From assembly GCA_964523895.1 (NCBI GenBank), contig CAZGBJ010000007.1, forward strand, positions 42,258 to 106,257: a stretch of DNA of 64,000 bases, read 5' to 3'. The notes below the pieces were generated by a model that searched no databases, was not told the origin of the DNA, and saw only the letters and a program-made list of their open reading frames with translations. Positions within the stretch are counted from its first letter, which is position 1. Every line of letters begins with the position of its first letter. The stretch comes from UBA7359 sp964523895 (lineage in GTDB: Bacteria > Pseudomonadota > Gammaproteobacteria > Eutrophobiales > Eutrophobiaceae). The position numbers and the translations under genes were made by a program. Below, in pieces: positions 53,061 through 62,772 of this stretch.

Positions 53061-54026
53061 GTGAAGACTGCTTTAATCTGTGGTATTACGGGGCAAGATG
53101 GTGCTTATCTCGCAAAACACTTACTTAAAAAAGGATATGCCGTTTTTGGGTCTTCTCGAGATGCACAAAGAGCTAATATGCAAAATTTGGAACGCATAGG
53201 TATTAGTAGCGATGTGAATCTTGTTTCAATGGCACCCAATGATTTTAGAAGTGTTCTCGATACTCTTGTTCGGTCTAAACCGGATGAAGTTTATTATTTA
53301 GCGGGTCAAAGTTCAGTTGGACTTTCATTTGAACAGCCATCGGAAACACTCGAGAGCATTACTTTTGGCACTCTCAACTTATTAGAAGCCATTCGATTTC
53401 TAGATGTCCCTATTAAACTTTATCATGCAAGTTCAAGTGAATGTTATGGTGATTTAGGTGAAGAATCTGCGATTGAAGAGATGCCTTTCAGACCACGCAG
53501 CCCATATGCGATCGCAAAAGCTTCCGCACATTGGTTGATAGTAAATTATCGTGAGGCTTATGGTATGTTTTCATGTAATGGTATTTTATTTAACCACGAG
53601 TCGCCTTTACGTCCAGAACGATTTGTCACAAAAAAAATAATATCTTCAGCATGTCGTATTGCTAATGGTTCATCTGAGAAACTCAAGCTTGGAAGGTTGG
53701 ATATTATTCGTGATTGGGGTTGGGCTCCTGAGTATGTGGATGCAATGTGGCGTATGTTGCAACAGGAAAAACCCGAGGATTATATCATTGCAACAGGGAA
53801 GTCATATTCTTTGGAAGAATTTGTGAAAGAAGCTTTTTTCTCATTATCATTAAACTGGGAAGAACATGTTTCCATTGATAAAACGATTTACAGACCAACA
53901 GATATATTTAGGAATAAAGGAAATCCGGCTTATGCAGAAAAGGAACTCGGCTGGAAGGCTGCTGTTTTTATGCCAGATGTTGTGAAAAACATGATCAAAG
54001 CAGAGATGGAATCAAGTCTTGATTAA
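53061..54026 (+). CDS. GDP-mannose 4,6-dehydratase family protein
   Basis: 321 residues from GTG 53061, which has AGGA 8 bases upstream and begins MKTALICGITGQDGAYLAKHLL; TTG 53046 would add five residues. SSSECYG and YAIAK active-site motifs, then GILFNHESPLRPERFVTKKI and IRDWGWAPEYVDAMW, all Gmd features. It makes a GDP-4-keto-6-deoxy sugar, from GDP-mannose or, given hddA/hddC, from GDP-heptose as DmhA-type enzymes do. Confidence 0.88.
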   Translation: MKTALICGITGQDGAYLAKHLLKKGYAVFGSSRDAQRANMQNLERIGISSDVNLVSMAPNDFRSVLDTLVRSKPDEVYYLAGQSSVGLSFEQPSETLESITFGTLNLLEAIRFLDVPIKLYHASSSECYGDLGEESAIEEMPFRPRSPYAIAKASAHWLIVNYREAYGMFSCNGILFNHESPLRPERFVTKKIISSACRIANGSSEKLKLGRLDIIRDWGWAPEYVDAMWRMLQQEKPEDYIIATGKSYSLEEFVKEAFFSLSLNWEEHVSIDKTIYRPTDIFRNKGNPAYAEKELGWKAAVFMPDVVKNMIKAEMESSLD

Positions 54027-54072
54027 AACCAGTACTGTAGATTTAATCCTATAGAAGTCTTGTTGAATATCA

Positions 54073-55161
54073 ATGGAGGTATTATACGACTATCAGATCT
54101 TTCAAATGCAGAATTATGGGGGGATATCGCGCTACTTTTGTGAACTCATGAATAATTCCCATGATTCTGGTTTTGATTATAATCTTTCGCTGTGTGCTAG
54201 CGCTAACGAATATATTAATCAAGCTTCTCTTGCTTCCTCTAGATTTTATTTTCCAATGAAATCCAATGGAAAATATTATAGATATACTAATCAACTTAAT
54301 AAATATTGCTCAATAATAAAGTCGAAGTTCTCTGACTATTCTGTTTTTCACCCAACATTTTTTGAAGATTATTATATCGGAAAAATAAAAAAACCGTATG
54401 TCATAACAGTCTATGATCTGACAAATGAGAGGTTCCCTTCGTATTTCGTTAATAATGATGCTTTTATCAATAAAAGAAGATTAGTAATGGAAAACGCTAG
54501 TAGGATAATTGCGATTTCAGAGAATACAAAAGAGGACATAATCGAGTTGTACGGCATTGATGATTCGAAAATTGATGTCACCTATTTGGCAGAATCTTTG
54601 TCTGGCATTCAGTCTAGAGAAATAAAGATGTTGCCAAGCCGTTATCTACTATTTGTTGGTAAAAGAGAAGGATATAAAAATTTCTATAAGTTTTATAAAG
54701 GTATTAAATCAACACTAATAGACGAACAAGATCTGCACCTTGTTTGTGCAGGCGGTGGTGATTTCTCTACACAAGAAAAATCGGTATTTGCTGATGATAA
54801 AGTAATGCATAAAATCAAGTATGTTCCATTTCGTGATAATGAAGAACTAAAGTTCCTCTATGAAAATGCAGTGGCATTCATATTTCCCTCTTTATATGAG
54901 GGGTTTGGAATTCCTGTTCTTGAAAGTTTTGCGTCAGGATGCTTGACCTGCTTAAGTAATAGCTCTTCTCTAAAAGAGATTGCTGGGAAAGGAGCTCTTT
55001 ACTTCGAACCTGATTCATCAGAAGACATTAAAGTTTGCATTGAAAAAGCATTATCGCTTGATAAGGTAAATGAATATACAAAAGAAGCTAGTCAAATATT
55101 GAAAAGTTTTAGTTGGAAAGAAACAGCAAAAAATACCTGTGATGTTTATAAGAAGTGTTAA
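54073..55161 (+). CDS. Family 4 glycosyltransferase
   Basis: 362 residues, GT-B: N-terminal LYDYQIFQMQNYGGISRYFCEL (typical of GT4 mannosyltransferases), YVITVYDLTNERFP, RIIAISENTKEDIIELYGI, RYLLFVGKREGYKNF, and the donor site FIFPSLYEGFGIPVLESFASGC with the E-X7-E motif. A retaining transferase, perhaps using a GDP sugar such as that made by the upstream module. Confidence 0.9.
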   Translation: MEVLYDYQIFQMQNYGGISRYFCELMNNSHDSGFDYNLSLCASANEYINQASLASSRFYFPMKSNGKYYRYTNQLNKYCSIIKSKFSDYSVFHPTFFEDYYIGKIKKPYVITVYDLTNERFPSYFVNNDAFINKRRLVMENASRIIAISENTKEDIIELYGIDDSKIDVTYLAESLSGIQSREIKMLPSRYLLFVGKREGYKNFYKFYKGIKSTLIDEQDLHLVCAGGGDFSTQEKSVFADDKVMHKIKYVPFRDNEELKFLYENAVAFIFPSLYEGFGIPVLESFASGCLTCLSNSSSLKEIAGKGALYFEPDSSEDIKVCIEKALSLDKVNEYTKEASQILKSFSWKETAKNTCDVYKKC

Positions 55162-55201
55162 GGGAAGTTTTTGTCCTGTAATAAGATAATTTGGAAAGAG
55201 C

Positions 55202-56143
55202 ATGAATTTAAAGAGGGTAGTTAGGCTAGCTATAAATCGATTATATAAAGTAAAGTATAAGGCGATTAAAAAACTCAGGCTGTCTAAAATACATGAGCTA
55301 GACCTCTCTAGTTTAGATAAAAAAGAAAACACTAAGCTAGATATTATTATTTTTTCTAAGGATAGGCCTCTACAGCTCTGTGGGTTGCTAGAATCAATGC
55401 GATATTTCGCTAAGCCAGCTAAAAAACCAATTGTTATTTATAATGCGAGTAATCAAGACTATAAAAAAGCTTATGAACAATTATTTGATGAATATGCTGA
55501 TTTATTCGATTTTTTTATAAATGATCAAGAGTCTGGATTTAAAGAGTCACTTGTTAAGGTGTTAGTTGATTTAAAAAGTGATAAAATCCTGTTTTTTGTT
55601 GATGATATTCTTTTTAAGAATCCTGTCTTGTGGCCAGAGTTAGTAAAATATGATTCAAAAAAAGTCATTCCATCCTTACGTCTTTCTCCTCATTTGAATT
55701 TTTGTTACACGACTAATGATCATCAGATATTGCCTCCACATATTAGTAATAATAATGAGGTATTCTGGTATTGGCATGAAGGCGATTATGATTGGCGTTA
55801 TCCTCTGTCGGTTGATGGAAATGTATTTGATCGAATCGAGATATTAGAATTGATAGAAAAACTAAATTTTAGCAGCCCAAATACTCTGGAATCAAAGATG
55901 CAAAAATATAAGCATCAGTTCTCATCAAGGCTAGGTCTCTGTTTTTCTGAGTCCATTATTTTTAATAACCCAATTAATATCGTGCAAAAAGATGTACCTA
56001 ATTTACATGGTGGATTACACCAGAATGAATTGCTGGGTCTCTGGAATAAGAATAAGAGAATAGATTATGTGAAATTAGAAGGCTTTATAAATACTTCAGC
56101 GCATCAAGAGGTTGAATACACATACGTCAGCGGGGACATATGA
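55202..56143 (+). CDS. Putative glycosyltransferase, GT-A-like
   Basis: 313 residues. Family not certain. KLDIIIFSKDRPLQLCGLLESMRYFAKPAKKPIVIYNASN resembles a GT-A nucleotide-binding start, and DKILFFVDDILFKNP contains a VDD motif at the metal site. C-terminal VPNLHGGLHQNELLGLW. No membrane segment. It ends in a 4-base overlap with the SDR gene, so it is likely part of the same assembly step. Confidence 0.65.
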   Translation: MNLKRVVRLAINRLYKVKYKAIKKLRLSKIHELDLSSLDKKENTKLDIIIFSKDRPLQLCGLLESMRYFAKPAKKPIVIYNASNQDYKKAYEQLFDEYADLFDFFINDQESGFKESLVKVLVDLKSDKILFFVDDILFKNPVLWPELVKYDSKKVIPSLRLSPHLNFCYTTNDHQILPPHISNNNEVFWYWHEGDYDWRYPLSVDGNVFDRIEILELIEKLNFSSPNTLESKMQKYKHQFSSRLGLCFSESIIFNNPINIVQKDVPNLHGGLHQNELLGLWNKNKRIDYVKLEGFINTSAHQEVEYTYVSGDI

Positions 56144-56937
56144 AAATAATATTAACAGGTGCTAATGGGAATTTAGGACAACATATCCTGAAAAATTCCG
56201 ATTCAGAAATACTTTCAGTCTCTCGAGGTGATTGGACATCTTTGGGTAAGATTAAAAAGGAAGAATATGATGTGCTTATCCATTGTGCGTACGATCTAAA
56301 AAACAATATTAATTCGGAACCTGAAGCAGTTCTTGATTCAAATATAATGACGACGGCAAAAGTGTTGAAACTTTGTAAGGAAAAAGGAATACCAAAGCTT
56401 GTCTTTATAAGTAGTTGCTCTGTATATGGTGATTTGAGTAATGCAGATGAGGATGTATCATGTGAACCTTTTACAATGAATGGCTTCACTAAGCTATTTA
56501 ATGAAGAATTGATAAAAACATTCTGTAGCAATAACAATATTAGCTATCTAATAATAAGAGCTTTTAATTCTTATGGTGGAGATGATAAGTTTTCTGTTGT
56601 GCAGAAAATGATTGAATGTGCAAAAAACAAGAAGCAGTTTACTCTTGTCAATGATGGTGATTCAGAGCGTGATTTTATCCATATTAATGATTTGGCTAAT
56701 ATAGTCCTCTTGCTGAATGAATTGGATCTTGAAAATCAGATAGTAAATGTTGGGTCTGGAGTTGCAATCAAAGTTATTAATATTCTTAATGCGGCAGAAA
56801 AGGCATATGGAAAGATGGAGTTTGTTAAATCATATGACCAAAATGAGATTGTTCATTCTCGTGCTAATTTGAAAAAGCTTAAACAGCTGATTGATCATAA
56901 ATGCATTAATTTATTGGAGTTTATTGCTGATCAGTAG
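56140..56937 (+). CDS. SDR-fold NAD-dependent epimerase-like protein lacking the catalytic Tyr
   Basis: 265 residues, short for an extended SDR. NAD motif GANGNLGQHIL, SSCSVYG (Ser present), RDFIHINDLANIVLL. The YxxxK motif reads N-G-F-T-K (Asn114, Lys118) in FTMNGFTKLFNEEL, so the catalytic Tyr is missing while Lys remains. It could be inactive, have another proton donor, or be a binding subunit. The 3' end overlaps the convergent glycosyltransferase gene by 17 bases. Confidence 0.8.
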   Translation: MKIILTGANGNLGQHILKNSDSEILSVSRGDWTSLGKIKKEEYDVLIHCAYDLKNNINSEPEAVLDSNIMTTAKVLKLCKEKGIPKLVFISSCSVYGDLSNADEDVSCEPFTMNGFTKLFNEELIKTFCSNNNISYLIIRAFNSYGGDDKFSVVQKMIECAKNKKQFTLVNDGDSERDFIHINDLANIVLLLNELDLENQIVNVGSGVAIKVINILNAAEKAYGKMEFVKSYDQNEIVHSRANLKKLKQLIDHKCINLLEFIADQ

Positions 56938-58150
56938 CGGCTAATACTTCAATTTGGTTTGCAATCACCTCATATGTGAACCGCTCTTTCCATGAGAGAC
57001 GGCCATTGATTGATAATTGATGCATCTGCTCTCTATTGGTAGATAATGCTGTTATCTCTGATGACAGTATTTTGGGGTCTACATGTGAGTTGCCATTTTT
57101 TGTTTTTATACTATTGCAGATTACCCCACCGTTACTCCATTGAACTATTTCATCAACGTTACCTACAGCGGTTGAAATAAATGGTAGTCCTGAGGCTAAA
57201 CATTCAAATATCACAAGAGGCGAGTATTCAACGTGTGATGCGAACAAGAATAAATCGGCTTCAAAGAAAAGTTGAATTAGTTTTGGCCTTTCCAGGTTGG
57301 TGAATATGATATTTTTGCTTGAATCGTTATTATTTTTTGCAAGCTTCATAATGTTATATGGGGATCTTCCTTGCAGTCGCATAGCGATTTCACGTAAAAC
57401 TTGAATGGGCTTTGAGATGAAGCTTTTGAACCTCAGTTCTTGTATCTCATCATAATTACCATTTAGTATTAGCGTGGATTTAAATGGCAAGCCTGATAAT
57501 AGATATGAGCGAATTATGTCGCTATGTCCTTTGTTAAAAGCAGGGGTGCCTACAGTTAAAAAGATAAAATTATTTTTATCAATATCGAGTTCCTCTCTAT
57601 CAAGTTTTTCAGGGGGATTCATGAATTCAAATTCACTGGCACCAGCAGGTATTATATTGATGTTATTTAATCCATTATTTTTGGCGTAATTAATATCGCG
57701 ATAGTCAGATGAATTATAAATTAGCTGGTCAAACTTATTTAAATAGACATGCATATTTCTATAATACTTTTTATATTTTTTTTTATAAAAACTGGAATAA
57801 CCACAGGGAATATGCATTTTTATGTACGGTATTTTATCTAAAATTGGTAGCATCGCATCAAGAGTCCACTGTTGTGCGGCCATTACAAGTAGGAAGTCAA
57901 ATTTACTCTCGATTAGGAAAGCTTGATAATCAGAGATATCACCTTTCATGGTCGTAGCATCATTGCCAGTGATTTCAAATGATTTTATGTTTATGCCAGA
58001 AATGTCATCCTCATTTCTGTCAGCTCTCCAGCTTGTAACAACTGTTACATTGTGCTCCTTGTTTTTGAAACGCAAGCCGATTTCTAACATTACTTTTTGC
58101 ACGCCACCAACACTTGGATGGAAATGTTCACAGCACAATAATATATTCAC
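56921..58150 (-). CDS. Family 4 glycosyltransferase on the opposite strand
   Basis: 409 residues: LLCCEHFHPSVGGVQKVMLEIGLRF, IPAGASEFEF, FLTVGTPAFNKGHSDIIRSYL, and FLFASHVEYSPLVIFECLASGLPFISTAVGNVDEIV with the donor-site E-X7-E pattern. It is the only leftward gene after 8406, convergent with the SDR gene (17-base tail overlap) and divergent from the next gene across 114 bases. It must have its own promoter in that gap and be independent of the RfaH-driven transcript. Confidence 0.9.
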   Translation of the reverse strand: MNILLCCEHFHPSVGGVQKVMLEIGLRFKNKEHNVTVVTSWRADRNEDDISGINIKSFEITGNDATTMKGDISDYQAFLIESKFDFLLVMAAQQWTLDAMLPILDKIPYIKMHIPCGYSSFYKKKYKKYYRNMHVYLNKFDQLIYNSSDYRDINYAKNNGLNNINIIPAGASEFEFMNPPEKLDREELDIDKNNFIFLTVGTPAFNKGHSDIIRSYLLSGLPFKSTLILNGNYDEIQELRFKSFISKPIQVLREIAMRLQGRSPYNIMKLAKNNNDSSKNIIFTNLERPKLIQLFFEADLFLFASHVEYSPLVIFECLASGLPFISTAVGNVDEIVQWSNGGVICNSIKTKNGNSHVDPKILSSEITALSTNREQMHQLSINGRLSWKERFTYEVIANQIEVLAATDQQ

Positions 58151-58264
58151 ATTCTTTCCTGTTGTTCCGTGGTTGTAAAAATAGAAGTAATCACATTTTA
58201 GAAATGCGTAATTGTATTACTCCTCAAAATATTAAAACAGATAAATATTTCAGGGAAATTATAT

Positions 58265-59035
58265 ATGCGTAATATCTTATCAGTTATTACATTAACGTTT
58301 AATAATTATAATGAGTTGGTTGGCACAACCAATTCTATTCGCCATTGTGAGAATATTGAGTCTGTCATCATTAATGGAGGAGGGTGCGTTAAAACTGCAG
58401 AATTTCTACAGAAAAACCCCAGACATATAAGTGTCAGTGAGCCAGATGAGGGAATAGCGGATGCTTTTAATAAGGGCCTTAATATGGCTTCTGGACAATT
58501 TATTGCTTTTTTAAATAGTGGCGACACTCTGATCGATGAAGAGTATTATCGGTTTGCTATTAATTACTTTATTGAATATCCATTGATTGACTACATATAT
58601 GCAGACATCCTGTTTGATCATGCAATGATCGGCAAACATAGAGTAAAGCCAAATAAGGAAATTGGAAAAACACCTTTTCCTCATCCCTCACTTATCGTCA
58701 GGAGCCGAGTATTTATTGAAATTGGTGGTTTTGATAATGATTTAAAATCTGCTATGGATTTCGATTTTATGTGCAAAATGATAAAAAATAAATTCAATGG
58801 ATATTATTACCAAAATAATCCTGTTGTGTTAATGGACGGGAAAGGTATTTCAAGTAGTAATGGCTTGCAAGGACTCAATGAGCGAGAGTTAGTACTAAAG
58901 CGTTATAACATGCTTGATCGCCACTCTTATTTTTATTTTAAGAGGCTCAGGTTTAGTTTGTTCGCAAGAAAAGTGCTGGATAAACTAAATATTCTGGAGT
59001 TTTATGATCATTTTAGATATTCAAAGAAAAAATAG
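58265..59035 (+). CDS. Family 2 glycosyltransferase (WcaA-like)
   Basis: 256 residues, GT-A: NILSVITLTFNNYNELVGTTNSIRHC, IINGGGCVKT, EPDEGIADAFNKGLNMASGQFIAFLNSGDTL, then FPHPSLIVRSRVFIEIGGFDNDLKSAMDFDFMCKM. SGD replaces DxD as in many bacterial GT2 enzymes that build O-antigen units. Transfers one sugar to the lipid-linked oligosaccharide; identity unknown. Confidence 0.88.
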   Translation: MRNILSVITLTFNNYNELVGTTNSIRHCENIESVIINGGGCVKTAEFLQKNPRHISVSEPDEGIADAFNKGLNMASGQFIAFLNSGDTLIDEEYYRFAINYFIEYPLIDYIYADILFDHAMIGKHRVKPNKEIGKTPFPHPSLIVRSRVFIEIGGFDNDLKSAMDFDFMCKMIKNKFNGYYYQNNPVVLMDGKGISSSNGLQGLNERELVLKRYNMLDRHSYFYFKRLRFSLFARKVLDKLNILEFYDHFRYSKKK

Positions 59036-59109
59036 AGCATTGAAACAGTATCGTTGATAGTTATTGCTTAATAATTTATCTAAATAATATAGAGGAATAG
59101 AAGGTTACC

Positions 59110-59928
59110 TTGAATAATCCAGAAAATAATTTATTGAAATATAAGAAAAATGTCTACAGTCAGAATGGCGAGGATGGATTGGCAGAAAGAATATTTGAAA
59201 TAATTGGTGTCGAATCGAAGGCATGTTGTGAATTCGGTGCGTGGGACGGAATCCACCTTAGTAATTGTCGAAAATTAATTAATGAAGGCTGGCGAGCGTT
59301 GATGATTGAAGGTGATAAAGAAAAATTCAAATCACTAGTTAAAAACTACAATGATAATAACAATGTTAAATCTATTAATGCCTATGTTGATGATGCAGAA
59401 AACAACCTCAATCTAATTGCTGAAAATAATAGCATGAATGAGTTGGATTATTTGAGCGTGGACATTGATGGTTTGGATTATGAAATATTTGAAAATTTAA
59501 ATATAAAGCCACGCGTAATATGCATAGAAGTGAATGCAGGGCATGATCCTGGAAATTCAAATAAAATAGAAAAAGATATTGCAAAAGACAATGTAGGGCA
59601 GTCTTTAGTTGTTTTTGAAGAGATAGGAAAAAGATTAGGTTATGGTCTTGTTTGTTACAATGGGAACGCATTTTTTGTCAGAGATGATGCTATAAATGAT
59701 AGTTCATTGAGTGCCATTTCGAGTAGTGATGCTTATGAAGAATTCTTGGCGAATCTAAGTAAGAAGGAGAAAGAGTGGTTGTATTTGGTTAATCTTGGCA
59801 TTGTATACCCTTACTATCAGTTTAATAATAATCTGCTTTCTGAAAAATCACTTGAATTAAATATATTCGACACGGCAAGACTTAAATTCATAGCCTGTAT
59901 GAAAAAAAGCATTAAAAAATTACTTTAA
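59110..59928 (+). CDS. FkbM-like SAM-dependent methyltransferase
   Basis: 272 residues. N-terminal YSQNGEDGLAERIFEIIG, motif I CCEFGAWDGIHLSNCRKLI, ALMIEGDKEKFKSL, LDYLSVDIDGLDYEIFENL. Resembles FkbM/Methyltransf_21-type proteins that O-methylate sugars. TTG start, AAGG upstream. Placed between two glycosyltransferase genes, it probably methylates a residue of the repeat unit or a chain end. Confidence 0.75.
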   Translation: MNNPENNLLKYKKNVYSQNGEDGLAERIFEIIGVESKACCEFGAWDGIHLSNCRKLINEGWRALMIEGDKEKFKSLVKNYNDNNNVKSINAYVDDAENNLNLIAENNSMNELDYLSVDIDGLDYEIFENLNIKPRVICIEVNAGHDPGNSNKIEKDIAKDNVGQSLVVFEEIGKRLGYGLVCYNGNAFFVRDDAINDSSLSAISSSDAYEEFLANLSKKEKEWLYLVNLGIVYPYYQFNNNLLSEKSLELNIFDTARLKFIACMKKSIKKLL

Positions 59929-59948
59929 AATCGTATTCTTTGAAAAAC

Positions 59949-60794
59949 ATGAAAAAAGTTAGTGTGATTATCCCTTGTTATAACGGTGGTAAAACATTAG
60001 ATCGTGCTGTTAATAGTATTGTTAACCAATCTTATCGCGAGTTTGAGCTTATTGTTGTTAATGATGGTTCAAATGATGAAGGAACACTAGAGGTACTTAA
60101 GGGGCTTCCTGATCTGGTGCAAGTAATTAACCAGGAAAATAAGGGCTTGTCTGCGGCTCGTAACACAGGGTTAAATAGTGCACACGGGCATTATGTTTTG
60201 ACCCTGGATAGTGATGATTATCTGTCTCCAACCTTTTTGGAAAAAACGGTAGGAATTATTGAAAAGCAACATGGCTTAGCTTATGTGTTTTCTCATATTA
60301 ATATGTTTGGAGAAAAACAAGGGATTCTGGCGCGCAAATATAATTATTTTGTCCAGCTTTTTAATAATCAACTACCTTATTGCTTGCTTATGCAAAAAGA
60401 GTTGTGGGAGAAAGTAGGAGGCTATGATGAAGAGATGAAGCTTGGTTATGAAGACTGGGAATTTAATATCAGGCTTGGCAAGAATGGTTATTTTGGTATA
60501 GAACTTCAGGAACCATTGTTTAATTATTACGTAAGCAGTAGCGGCATGATGAAAAGTACATCAGATAAGCATTACATCTCTATTTTGAGAAGTATAAGAA
60601 AAAAACATAATGATATATATACGATTAATGGATTATATTCGATATGGAAAGAATGGAAAAAAAAACCTATGCCATACCCAGTAGTTATTTATCTCTTAAT
60701 GTATGTCGCAACTGAGATCCTTCCAGGAAATTTATATAATTACCTCTATAAAAAACTGGAATTCATGAAGCAATCGGAACGTCTTTCTGCTTAA
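59949..60794 (+). CDS. Family 2 glycosyltransferase
   Basis: 281 residues from ATG 59949; TTG 59940 would add three. KKVSVIIPCYNGGKTLDRAVNSIVNQSYREFELIVVNDGSNDEGT, NKGLSAARNTGLNSAHGHYVLTLDSDDYLS (DxD as DSD), and GGYDEEMKLGYEDWEFNIRLGKNGYFG with the ED acid-base pair. A standard inverting GT2. Near the C-terminus is one hydrophobic stretch (YPVVIYLLMYVATEILPG) that could dip into the membrane. Confidence 0.9.
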   Translation: MKKVSVIIPCYNGGKTLDRAVNSIVNQSYREFELIVVNDGSNDEGTLEVLKGLPDLVQVINQENKGLSAARNTGLNSAHGHYVLTLDSDDYLSPTFLEKTVGIIEKQHGLAYVFSHINMFGEKQGILARKYNYFVQLFNNQLPYCLLMQKELWEKVGGYDEEMKLGYEDWEFNIRLGKNGYFGIELQEPLFNYYVSSSGMMKSTSDKHYISILRSIRKKHNDIYTINGLYSIWKEWKKKPMPYPVVIYLLMYVATEILPGNLYNYLYKKLEFMKQSERLSA

Positions 60795-60834
60795 AATAAA
60801 AATTCTGTTATTTAAGGTCGGAATGTCTATTTAA

Positions 60835-62772
60835 ATGTGTGGTTTAGTTGGAGTCGTTTATAATAATCCGCATTTTAAAGAGCATCTTGCCGATGTCGCC
60901 AATCTAATGCTTGCTCCAATTGAGCATAGAGGCCCGGATTCATCCGGAATCTGGATAGATGAAAAGTCAGGTGTTGCATTTGGTCATCGACGTCTTTCTA
61001 TTATTGATTTGTCTGAACATGGTTCGCAACCAATGAAATCCAGTACAGACAGATTTGTCATTACATATAATGGTGAAGTTTATAATTTCAAAGAGTTAAA
61101 AAAAGAGTTGAACAGTCTTGGTTATACATCTTGGCATGGAGAGTCGGATACTGAAGTTATTCTTGCAGCAATAGAATATTGGGGACTTGAAAAAGCGATA
61201 TCCAAATTTGTTGGCATGTTTGCTTTTGCACTTTGGGATAAGCAGGAACAATTACTTCACCTTGTTCGGGATAGAATGGGGATTAAGCCGTTGTATTGGA
61301 CCATACAGAATGGTACTTCTGTATTTGCTTCAGAATTAAAGTCACTTATGTCTGGTGAGGCATGGGAAGCTGAAATTGATACAAATTCATTAGCGCTGTT
61401 TATGAAATATAAATATGTGCCATGTCCAGCAACAATTTTTAAGAATGTCTATCAGTTGGAACCGGCAACAATATTAACGTTTGATAAAAATAAGAATCTC
61501 AAAAAGACAAAATATTGGGACTTAAATAATGTAGCTCGGTCAGGTATAGAACATGCGAATACTGAAAAATTACTATCGGAAGATGAAATCTTCGACCTTG
61601 TTAATAGTGCGGTAAAATGTCGATTAGTATCGGATGTACCTATCGGGGCATTCTTATCAGGAGGTATTGACTCCTCTGCAGTAGTGGCGCTAATGCAGAA
61701 AAATAGTTCTTCATCTGCCAATACATTTTCAATCGGGTTTTCAATTGACTCCTATGATGAGTCCAGTTACGCAAGAGAAGTTGCTAGACATTTAGGTACA
61801 AATCATACGGAATATATTCTTGAGCCAGAAGATGCAATAGATGTAATCCCGAAATTACCACAGATATATGATGAGCCATTCTCAGATTCCTCTCAGATAC
61901 CTACCTATCTAGTTTCTAATCTTACCAGCAAAAATGTAAAGGTAGCTTTATCTGGTGATGGCGGAGATGAAATATTCGGTGGCTATAATCGATATCTCTA
62001 TGCGGATAAATATTTTGATAAAGTTAATGAGATGCCGGTATGGTTACAAAGCACGTCGAAAGACTTGATTCATAGCATTTCAAAAGAATCCTGGAATACT
62101 TTTTTTAGTTATTTGCCACGTAAACTAAGTCACTCACAAGGCGGAGAAAAACTTTATAAACTTGCCAGAGTAATTGGAAAAGATAAGGTTGAAGTATATA
62201 AAAATCTAACTAGTGATTGGCAATTTGGTAATGGTTTGATTTATTCGAACTTTAAACATCAGGACATCGATTTTAACTGTCCTTCATACTTGGGCATTAA
62301 TAATTCTGTTGAGTACATGCAATTAATGGATCAAAATTATTATTTACCAAATGATATTCTTACTAAGGTAGACAGAGCCAGTATGGCTAATTCTTTGGAA
62401 GTAAGGGTTCCTCTTCTGGATCATCGACTTGTTGAAGCAATGTGGAAATTACCCAGAAAATACAAAATTAATAATGGTGTCAGCAAAGTGATACTAAGAA
62501 AAATACTTGGCAAATATGTGCCGCCAGTGAATTTTAAAAGGAGTAAGGCAGGATTTTCGTTACCAATATCAGATTGGCTTAGAGGTCCATTAAAAGATTG
62601 GGCTGAAAGTTTATTAAATAAAAATACAGTTATAAATCAAGGTTTGTTAAATCACGAGGTAATAAGTGAAAAATGGAATAAACATCAATCAGGTGAGAAT
62701 AATTGGCATGAACATATCTGGAGTGTATTGATGTTTAATGCATGGTATGAACATTGGATAGAAAAAAACTAA
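60835..62772 (+). CDS. asnB: Asparagine synthase (glutamine-hydrolysing) family amidotransferase
   Basis: 645 residues. N-terminal nucleophile Cys2 in MCGLVGVVYNN, class II amidotransferase domain to about residue 190, then the synthetase domain with PP-loop LSGGIDSSAVVALM and GDGGDEIFGGYNRY. AsnB-like enzymes in O-antigen clusters amidate uronic acids of the glycan (WbpS-like role). The presence of ugd and tviB at the locus start makes a uronamide target plausible, though a housekeeping asparagine role is possible. Overlaps the next gene by 19 bases. Confidence 0.9.
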   Translation: MCGLVGVVYNNPHFKEHLADVANLMLAPIEHRGPDSSGIWIDEKSGVAFGHRRLSIIDLSEHGSQPMKSSTDRFVITYNGEVYNFKELKKELNSLGYTSWHGESDTEVILAAIEYWGLEKAISKFVGMFAFALWDKQEQLLHLVRDRMGIKPLYWTIQNGTSVFASELKSLMSGEAWEAEIDTNSLALFMKYKYVPCPATIFKNVYQLEPATILTFDKNKNLKKTKYWDLNNVARSGIEHANTEKLLSEDEIFDLVNSAVKCRLVSDVPIGAFLSGGIDSSAVVALMQKNSSSSANTFSIGFSIDSYDESSYAREVARHLGTNHTEYILEPEDAIDVIPKLPQIYDEPFSDSSQIPTYLVSNLTSKNVKVALSGDGGDEIFGGYNRYLYADKYFDKVNEMPVWLQSTSKDLIHSISKESWNTFFSYLPRKLSHSQGGEKLYKLARVIGKDKVEVYKNLTSDWQFGNGLIYSNFKHQDIDFNCPSYLGINNSVEYMQLMDQNYYLPNDILTKVDRASMANSLEVRVPLLDHRLVEAMWKLPRKYKINNGVSKVILRKILGKYVPPVNFKRSKAGFSLPISDWLRGPLKDWAESLLNKNTVINQGLLNHEVISEKWNKHQSGENNWHEHIWSVLMFNAWYEHWIEKN

